Assembly: GCA_025352045.1 (NCBI GenBank)
Contig: JANXUD010000032.1
Coordinates: 1-55,073, forward strand
DNA from: Gammaproteobacteria bacterium
GTDB lineage: Bacteria > Pseudomonadota > Gammaproteobacteria > Xanthomonadales > Xanthomonadaceae
Length of the DNA: 55,073 nucleotides
Direction: 5' to 3'
Every line of letters begins with the position of its first letter. Within the stretch, counting starts at the first letter, position 1. This document shows positions 47,808 through 55,073 of the stretch, one piece after another. A program made the position numbers and the translations under genes. The notes under the pieces are model-generated. The model saw only the letters and a list, made by a program, of their open reading frames with translations. It did no database searches and was not told the DNA's origin.

Positions 47808-50494
47808 GTGCCTTCCTGGTCAAGGACTACCAGCAGCGCGTGCTGGCCTCGATCGAAAAGTACTTCGAGCTCTGCCACCAGACGGGGGACGCCGACAGCG
47901 CGTTCTACCAGGCGACCAGGGAGTTGTGGGGGCGGGGCCAAACGTTCCATGCCCTGAGCGGCTTCGCAAGCGAGATGCCGTACTTCTGCCTTCGCGTTCC
48001 GACTGGCGGCGGAAAGACGTTCCTTGCCGCACGCAGCGTGACGCTGGTCAACCAGTTGCTGTTACGCGTCGAGCACAGCATCATCCTCTGGCTCGTGCCA
48101 AGCGACGCCATCCGCGAGCAGACACTGAAGGCCCTGCGGCAACTCGATCACCCCTATCGTCTGGCGCTGCGGGAGGCGGGCGCGGTCACGGTGATGGACC
48201 TCGACGAGGCCAAGTCAGTCACGCGTGCAACCCTTGATACCGCCACGGTCATCCTCGTCTCGACCGTGCAGGCGTTCAGTCGCGAGAGCATGCAGTCGCT
48301 GAAGGTCTACGAATCCAGCGGCGCCCTGATGCAGCATTTCGAGAACCTTTCGCCGACCCAGCGCGACAACCTGCTGCAGGACGCCGGGACGGCGCCATGC
48401 TCGCTGGCCAACGTGCTGCGCCTGCGCCGTCCGTTCCTAGTGGTGGACGAGGCGCACAACGCACGGACGCCGCTGCGGTTCGCCACGTTCGAGCGCTTCA
48501 ACCCCAGCGGCGTGATGGAACTGACCGCCACGCCCGATCTGGAGAGCGTCCCAAGCAACGTACTCCATAGCGTGGGTGCGGCCGAATTGAAACTCGAGGA
48601 GATGATCAAGCTGCCGGTCATGCTGGAGGCCGAGCCGGACTGGCAAGTCTGCCTGGGTGACGCGATCGGACGCCGTGACGCGTTGCAGCGGATTGCCGAC
48701 GACGAGCATCGGAATGGCGCGCCGTACTTGCGGCCAATCGTGCTGATTCAGGCGGAGCCTCGACGCCAGGGCGTGGAAACCCTGGACGTGGACCGGGTAC
48801 GGCAGGAGCTGATTGAAAACCACCGGATTCCCGCGTCGGAAATCATCATCGCCACCGGCGAGGAGCGTGGACTCGACGCCCTGGACAAGGACTTTCGGCT
48901 CGGCATCTCGGATCCTGCCTGCCCGGTGAAGTTTGTGATTACGCAGAAAGCCCTCGCGGAAGGCTGGGATTGTCCGTTCGCCTACGTCCTGGTCGGCTTG
49001 GCCAACCAGCAGTCCGGCTCGGCCGTTGAGCAGTTGCTTGGACGGGTGCTGCGCCAGCCGGATGCCAAGACCCGCGATTCGTCGGCGCTGAACAAGTCCT
49101 ACGCTTTCGTCCGCTCAGGAGATTTTGCGCGCGTCGCGAGCGAACTTCGCGATGGCCTGGTGAATAGTGCTGGGTTCGAGCGTCAGGAAGCGGGGGAGTT
49201 CGTCGCCGCAGCGACGTCCGCGCAAGCGGCGCTCGACCTTGGCGGCTCCAGTCGACTCGTGTTCACCCCGGTTGCCGCAGTGCTATCCGAAAGCCCGGTG
49301 CTGAAGTCGGTTCCAGCGTCGGTCAGGAAAAAGCTGCAATGGGACAAGGGCAGCAAGACCCTGACGATCACCGCGCCGCTGACCGAAAGCGAAGCCGACG
49401 ATCTGCAGCGGGCTGTAACGCATGAAGCATCGCGCAATGTCATCGCGCGCGCAGCCCTGGCCAGTCGGACCGAGGCGATCGAGTTCTTTCGCACGCCGGC
49501 CGAGTTGGGCGAACGCCTCCTGGTTCCACAGCTCGCCTTGCGGCAGCAGGGTGAGCTGAGGCTGTTTGACGACCCCGAAGCCTTGGACTATCCCTGGGAC
49601 TTGTCAGGCTATGCGGCCGCACCCTCGACGTCCGACCTGACCGCGCTTGGAGCTGCCTCCAGGATTGCCGAAGGCGGCGAGATCGACGTCGGCACGGACG
49701 GCAAGGTGAAGGTCAACTTCCTGCCCGGCCTCCAGCGCGACCTTGGCCTCAGCTACCAGCCGGAACATTGGGATGAAACCCGGTTGGCCGCATGGCTGTG
49801 CCGGAACCTGCCCGAGCCCTCCGTCACTCATGCCAGCAAGCGGGCCTTTGTGTCGGCGTGGCTGCGCGCACTGCTCGAGCGCGAAGGCTTTACTCTAGCG
49901 CGCGCCAACCAGCTGAAGTTCAGCGTGCGTGGGCTGCTGCAGGATGCCATTCGTCGGCTTCGGCGGGAGGCCGTCACGCAGGCCTATCAACACGTGCTGT
50001 TTGGCGAAGGGCGCGAATCGCGCGTAACCACCAGCGACGACTTCGCCTTCGAGTTCCACCCGCAGGCGTACGCGCCCAGCCGCGACTACGACGGAAGCAC
50101 GCCAGGCCAGTGGGACTTCCGAGGGCACTTCTACGGGCGCGTCGGCGGCTTCGACAGCAAGGAGGAGTTCGAATGCGCCGTGCACCTGGACAAACTTGCG
50201 CAACAGGGCCGCATCGCGTTCTGGGTCCGCAACCTCGTGAACAAGCCGGGCTGCGCATTCTTCCTGCAAAAAGCGACCGGACGGTTCTGGCCAGATTTCG
50301 TCTGCGCGCTGCCCGACGGCAAGATCCTCGTCGTGGAATACAAGGGTGGGCAAGGATGGACCGACGCCGAAGACGACCGGCAAATCGGAGCGCTGTGGGC
50401 GGACATGAGCGACGGCCGCTGCGCGTTCCTGATGGTGCGCAATCGCCAGTGGCAGTCCATCGACGATGCGTTGGCTTCAGCGAACCCAGGATGA
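47804..50494 (+). CDS. res: Type III restriction endonuclease/helicase subunit (Res)
   Basis: 896 residues starting with GTG 47804, which overlaps the mod stop (GTGA). SF2 helicase motifs: Walker A VPTGGGKT (65-72), VDEAH (214-218), ELTATPD, and in the second RecA domain TQKALAEGWDCPFA and EQLLGRVLRQP. The C-terminal nuclease domain carries D831 and E845-Tyr-K847 in PDFVCALPDGKILVVEYKG, a PD-(D/E)xK site that looks intact. Res uses ATP to communicate between two head-to-head sites and cuts DNA not methylated by Mod. The ORF is complete with no frameshift, so the system is probably active. Confidence 0.94.
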   Translation: MSAFLVKDYQQRVLASIEKYFELCHQTGDADSAFYQATRELWGRGQTFHALSGFASEMPYFCLRVPTGGGKTFLAARSVTLVNQLLLRVEHSIILWLVPSDAIREQTLKALRQLDHPYRLALREAGAVTVMDLDEAKSVTRATLDTATVILVSTVQAFSRESMQSLKVYESSGALMQHFENLSPTQRDNLLQDAGTAPCSLANVLRLRRPFLVVDEAHNARTPLRFATFERFNPSGVMELTATPDLESVPSNVLHSVGAAELKLEEMIKLPVMLEAEPDWQVCLGDAIGRRDALQRIADDEHRNGAPYLRPIVLIQAEPRRQGVETLDVDRVRQELIENHRIPASEIIIATGEERGLDALDKDFRLGISDPACPVKFVITQKALAEGWDCPFAYVLVGLANQQSGSAVEQLLGRVLRQPDAKTRDSSALNKSYAFVRSGDFARVASELRDGLVNSAGFERQEAGEFVAAATSAQAALDLGGSSRLVFTPVAAVLSESPVLKSVPASVRKKLQWDKGSKTLTITAPLTESEADDLQRAVTHEASRNVIARAALASRTEAIEFFRTPAELGERLLVPQLALRQQGELRLFDDPEALDYPWDLSGYAAAPSTSDLTALGAASRIAEGGEIDVGTDGKVKVNFLPGLQRDLGLSYQPEHWDETRLAAWLCRNLPEPSVTHASKRAFVSAWLRALLEREGFTLARANQLKFSVRGLLQDAIRRLRREAVTQAYQHVLFGEGRESRVTTSDDFAFEFHPQAYAPSRDYDGSTPGQWDFRGHFYGRVGGFDSKEEFECAVHLDKLAQQGRIAFWVRNLVNKPGCAFFLQKATGRFWPDFVCALPDGKILVVEYKGGQGWTDAEDDRQIGALWADMSDGRCAFLMVRNRQWQSIDDALASANPG

Positions 50495-50558
50495 CCAGGC
50501 CTCCTCGCCTCCGGCTCTAGCATTTCAATCGCAAAGGCGCTTCGACTGCCGACGCCCC

Positions 50559-51020
50559 TTATTGAGGCCCCCGTTGAATCCGCCCAGATTCAGCCGGAGG
50601 CTCGGGCGCCTGCAGACTTACATCAAGTGAAAGCCCGCGAATTTCCTCGCCATCCACAATGGCTCTGACCTTGATGGAACATGGCTGCTTGATTACAAAC
50701 GGGGAAAGGACGAACTGCGCGTGCAGCACAGCCATAGCACTTTCTTCTGCGTCAGTTGGAAACTCTTGACTGAATTGTTCGGCAGGAACTTCAGCATCGA
50801 TCACAACGTCTTGGTCATTGAGTACCAAGATCTTAACTTCGCGAAACGGTTCGTGCATCGAAGTGATCAAGCGAACGTGAATGCAAAGCTTAGGGAGCGC
50901 TGCAGGAAATTCTGCTATCTGCATTCCACCGGTGTAACACCCAATGAGTGAGAGCTTTCCGCTTACTTCTTGGCGGATATCATCACAGAAGATGCCGCCG
51001 ATAGACCTGCGAATTCTCAC
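50559..51020 (-). CDS. DUF6941-like protein coupled to the toxin-antitoxin pair
   Basis: 153 residues from GTG 51020, which overlaps the antitoxin stop (GTGA), so translation is probably coupled. The start MRIRRSIGGIFCDDIRQEVSGKLSLIGCYTGGM fits the family now called DUF6941 (FCDDIR-E-GGKLSLIG-Y). The rest looks like a beta-rich domain: CIHVRLITS, VKILVLNDQDVVIDAE, AMAVLHAQFVLSPFVIKQPCSIKVRAIVDGEEIRGLSLDVS. No catalytic motif is seen. The family has no established function. The codon usage and base composition are more AT-rich than in most of the window. Confidence 0.7.
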   Translation of the reverse strand: MRIRRSIGGIFCDDIRQEVSGKLSLIGCYTGGMQIAEFPAALPKLCIHVRLITSMHEPFREVKILVLNDQDVVIDAEVPAEQFSQEFPTDAEESAMAVLHAQFVLSPFVIKQPCSIKVRAIVDGEEIRGLSLDVSLQAPEPPAESGRIQRGPQ

Positions 51021-51487
51021 AACGAGGGCTCCACGCCATCAGCCATCTGTGGAAGGTGCTTGTCTATTGTGTTCATGTCTACTTGCAGCGCCGCAGCCAA
51101 CCGCCGAAGTGTCGGAAGCGAAGGGCACATATGGCCTCGTTCCATGCGCGCAATATGCGGCTGCTTCATTCCGATAGCATGGGCAAGGTCGGCCTGTGAC
51201 AAGCCGCGGCTTAGACGCAAGGACTTGAGCGAAAGCTCTTCAGTCGGAGCGAGCACCCGCGAACGACGCTGTCTCGCCCGGGACATCTCCTGCGCAAATT
51301 GCGGATCCGCAGACCATTCACCAATGAGAGCGTCAATAGTTTGGCCTTCTACGGGTATCGCTTTTGCGGAGGCCTCGAGCCGAAAAATCTTGCCTGACTC
51401 AGTCCTTGTTACCGGCGTGGCATCACCCGCACTAAAGGGAATCGAAGGCAGCGACGACTCGTCGTGTGATCGGATGGTCTGGCTCAT
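51017..51487 (-). CDS. XRE-family antitoxin-like regulator
   Basis: 156 residues from ATG 51487; a longer frame begins at 51553. The C-terminal half is a helix-turn-helix of the HTH_3 type: LSLKSLRLSRGLSQADLAHAIGMKQPHIARMERGHMCPSLPTLRRLAAALQVDMNTI. The N-terminal ~75 residues are Ser/Thr-rich with IFRLEASAKAIPVEGQTIDALIGEW and are probably the toxin-binding part. The gene lies after the toxin gene and overlaps it by 56 bp (51432-51487), the toxin-first order of HigBA-like systems. It most likely neutralises the toxin and represses the operon. Confidence 0.78.
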   Translation of the reverse strand: MSQTIRSHDESSLPSIPFSAGDATPVTRTESGKIFRLEASAKAIPVEGQTIDALIGEWSADPQFAQEMSRARQRRSRVLAPTEELSLKSLRLSRGLSQADLAHAIGMKQPHIARMERGHMCPSLPTLRRLAAALQVDMNTIDKHLPQMADGVEPSL

Positions 51488-51836
51488 AGTTGAAATGGTC
51501 TCGATGGACGACGGCAAGGACGTGATAGGTTCGGGTGTGAGGGACGAAAGCATAGATAATTCGGTACTGAATCCCCTCTCGCTCCAGGTCCCAAAGCTTC
51601 AAGCGCCAAAGGTTTCGACCTGCTCGCTGCTGCGTCGCGATGATGCTGACGTCAATGTTCTCGACCCAATTTCCGCTCTCAAAGCGGTAGCCATTCTGGG
51701 AAAGTCGGTCCAGCAAGTTCTGGTCATTCGCAAGCTCTTGCAGGAAGGTCAGAATGTCCGCTGCAGTCGGCCGATCCGAAGCGAGAATTTGCTGCAGATC
51801 GGCTCGGGCCGCCGGATTTACGATCAGGTTGTACAC
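51432..51836 (-). CDS. RelE/ParE-superfamily toxin
   Basis: 134 residues from GTG 51836, with GGAAGG 4 nt upstream. It matches the RelE/ParE/HigB toxin fold: YNLIVNPAARADLQQILASD at the start, then LWRLKLWDLEREGIQYRIIYAFVPHTRTYHVLAVVHRDHFNYEPDHPITRRV, with the basic and aromatic residues and the YRIIYA-VLAVVHR strand pattern of this fold. It is longer than most HigB toxins (about 90-110), with an internal segment of about 30 residues between the helices and the strands. Likely an mRNA interferase or gyrase poison; which one cannot be told. Confidence 0.78.
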   Translation of the reverse strand: MYNLIVNPAARADLQQILASDRPTAADILTFLQELANDQNLLDRLSQNGYRFESGNWVENIDVSIIATQQRAGRNLWRLKLWDLEREGIQYRIIYAFVPHTRTYHVLAVVHRDHFNYEPDHPITRRVVAAFDSL

Positions 51837-52236
51837 TATACCTTCCGTGATATATCCGTGTCAGTATCTGGAGGTTGGATTCAAGCCGACCGGGAATGAA
51901 TGGGTGGTGTCCATTCAGATTCAACCCAAGTTCGGGTCGGTCCCGAATTTGACGGCGGTTAGGCGCTATGGGTCAGCATAACCTATTGTTTTCTTTGACG
52001 GTTGTCATAGTTCGTGTAGGTACCCTCCAGTCCTTAAACGATAGCGAGGCCCTTGCTATTCAGACTTACGAAGTCCCTAGGGCGGGATCTTGATTGGAGG
52101 GCTCACCTTCTCAGGAGTTAGCCAGGCGAGCACATCCGGTCTACCGCTCGCGGCTCCCATACCCTGGAGGGCATTCTGCGCGCCAGCGAATGTTGCTCAC
52201 GGCGCGAACGGCGAGCTCGTGACATCGCGACTTTCC
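51837..52236. other. Gene-free 400-bp AT-richer region between the toxin promoter and acs
   Basis: No supported ORF. It holds the toxin-operon promoter (a GATATATC -10-like element at about 51850-51857 on the minus strand) and two neighbouring hairpins: 51897-51917 (7-bp arms TGAATGG/CCATTCA) and 51927-51951 (about 10-bp arms around CAAGTTCGGG/CCCGAATTTG). ATTCAAC at 51919 and GTTAGGC at 51958 fit integron attC core consensus but are only about 46 bp apart. From about 52090 the composition returns to that of the chromosome. It probably includes the right edge of the accessory island. Confidence 0.4.
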
Positions 52237-54183
<1,947 letters not shown>

Positions 54184-54223
54184 GCCCTGAGTATCCGTGA
54201 TTTCGCTCGGGGTGGGAGCGGCT

Positions 54224-55073
54224 TCAGCTGCGGGCCGGCACCAGCGCGTAGCCCTTCAGGCGCAGCGAGAACTCCTCCAGGGCGCGCACGCCCGAGGCCT
54301 CGGCCTCGGCGCACCAGACTTTCAGCGCCTCGACGCGGGCCGCGGCATCGGCGCTCCTGATCTCGTAGATCGCCAGCAGGCGGCAGCGGTAGTCCATCAG
54401 CTGCGCCAGCTGCGGGCGGGCCGCGATGTAGCCCTGCAGGCGCTCGCGGCGGGCGGCGTCCAGCCAGCGGCCGTCGCTGCGCAGTGCGCGGCGCAGGCGG
54501 CGAGGCAGGCGCAGCTTGCGCGCCTCCGACTTCACCGCGGCCTTCAGCTGCGGCTTGAGCACGGTGGAGAAGTAGTCGGTGGCCACGTGCCAGCGGTGCG
54601 CCATCATGGCCTTCACCGTCTCGGCGTCCGGCGTGGCGATGTTGGGGCGGATGTCGAGCTGGGGCGCCACGCGCAAGACGCGCGCCAAACCCACCTTCTG
54701 CAGGCTCCACAGCACCGCCCAGCCGAGGTCGAACTCGAATCTGCGCAGCGCGAACTTGGCCGAGCTCGGGAAGGCGTGGTGGTTGTTGTGCAGTTCCTCG
54801 CCACCGATCAGCAGGCCCCAGGGCGTGAGGTTGGTGGCAGTGTCGGCGGTGTCGAAGTTGCGGTAACCCCACCAGTGGCCCAGGCCGTTGATCACGCCGG
54901 CGGCACTGAACGGCATCAACGCCATCTGCATTGCCCACATGGCGATGCCGGGCAGGCCGAACAGCGCGGTATCGACGACGAACAGCGCCGCGATGCCCAG
55001 GTTGCGGCCCACGCGGTTGCCGTAGACATGGCGCTCGATCCAGTCATTGGGCGTGCCCTTGCCGTACTTCTCC
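54224..55073 (-). CDS. Acyl-CoA/fatty acid desaturase (partial, 5' end outside window)
   Basis: The frame runs to the window edge without a convincing start: upstream of residue VGRNLG it continues as [20 protein letters not shown], so about the last 280 residues are seen. Membrane segments ([29 protein letters not shown]) lead into [22 protein letters not shown] and the third histidine box [11 protein letters not shown], the di-iron ligand set of membrane desaturases (delta-9 type). The C-terminal 130 residues are basic and helical. It introduces a double bond into acyl chains, adjusting membrane fluidity. The first histidine boxes lie outside the window. Confidence 0.9.
   Translation of the reverse strand, partial: EKYGKGTPNDWIERHVYGNRVGRNLGIAALFVVDTALFGLPGIAMWAMQMALMPFSAAGVINGLGHWWGYRNFDTADTATNLTPWGLLIGGEELHNNHHAFPSSAKFALRRFEFDLGWAVLWSLQKVGLARVLRVAPQLDIRPNIATPDAETVKAMMAHRWHVATDYFSTVLKPQLKAAVKSEARKLRLPRRLRRALRSDGRWLDAARRERLQGYIAARPQLAQLMDYRCRLLAIYEIRSADAAARVEALKVWCAEAEASGVRALEEFSLRLKGYALVPARS

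Noticed and set aside
51919-51964. Integron attC site as a firm feature
   Set aside because: Core motifs are present but spacing is too short, arms are imperfect and there is no integrase; kept only as a weak finding.

Overview
The window reads as about 55 kb of a GC-rich chromosome from a gammaproteobacterium of the Xanthomonadales, closest in style to Lysobacter, Luteimonas, Arenimonas or Xanthomonas. Pointers are a XanB2-type chorismatase gene, a polA locus flanked by a DUF2782 gene and followed by a small RNA with CCCC loops (an sX13-like arrangement), the rsmG-parA-parB order, a coniferyl-aldehyde-dehydrogenase-type ALDH, and very high GC with pervasive spurious ORFs on both strands. The assignment is inferred from gene content, not from a marker gene.

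Layout. 0.3-10.8 kb: a multi-pass membrane ankyrin protein coupled to a YcgL protein, a secreted S9 peptidase, three unrelated SDR oxidoreductases (one lacking its catalytic residues) and a secreted DUF885 metallopeptidase. 10.9-13.8 kb: two overlapping c-di-GMP genes, a degenerate stand-alone EAL protein and a PAS-PAS-GGDEF(GGNEF)-EAL protein, followed by a cluster of four copies of a short repeat that forms the uvrD promoter region. 14-24.7 kb: uvrD, a membrane Ser/Thr kinase, a dihaem cytochrome c, DUF2782, polA with the candidate sRNA, hemF and a xanB2-like gene. 24.8-33.5 kb: phosphatase-like lipoprotein, xthA, threonine aldolase, outer-membrane-like protein, DUF6491 protein, aldehyde dehydrogenase, gamma carbonic anhydrase, and hemB-aroE. 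33.5-39 kb: an OppC/YejE-like permease with a fused double ATPase but no partner permease or binding protein, then a large GAF-GAF-GGDEF-EAL protein. 38.9-45.4 kb: epimerase, an SPFH-like small protein, rsmG-parA-parB-glycosyltransferase-LAB_N, rpmB-rpmG with terminator and a small membrane protein.

45.4-52.2 kb looks like an accessory island: an HTH regulator divergent from a type III restriction-modification pair (mod, res), then, on the opposite strand, a RelE/ParE-type toxin, an XRE antitoxin and a DUF6941 protein joined by overlapping start and stop codons. Parts of it (about 46.5-47.4 and 50.5-52.1 kb) are visibly more AT-rich than the rest. The window closes with acs and the 3' part of a fatty acid desaturase gene.

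Most promising for follow-up: the three-gene toxin-antitoxin-DUF6941 operon beside the R-M system; the divergent R-M control region with two palindromes and interleaved promoters; the sX13-like RNA; the inverted repeat family at 13.8-14.0 kb with a stray copy at 6.3 kb; the catalytically degenerate EAL and SDR proteins; and several promoters whose -10 box sits 5-7 nt before the start codon, suggesting leaderless mRNAs. I saw no rRNA, tRNA, CRISPR array, transposase or integrase gene.
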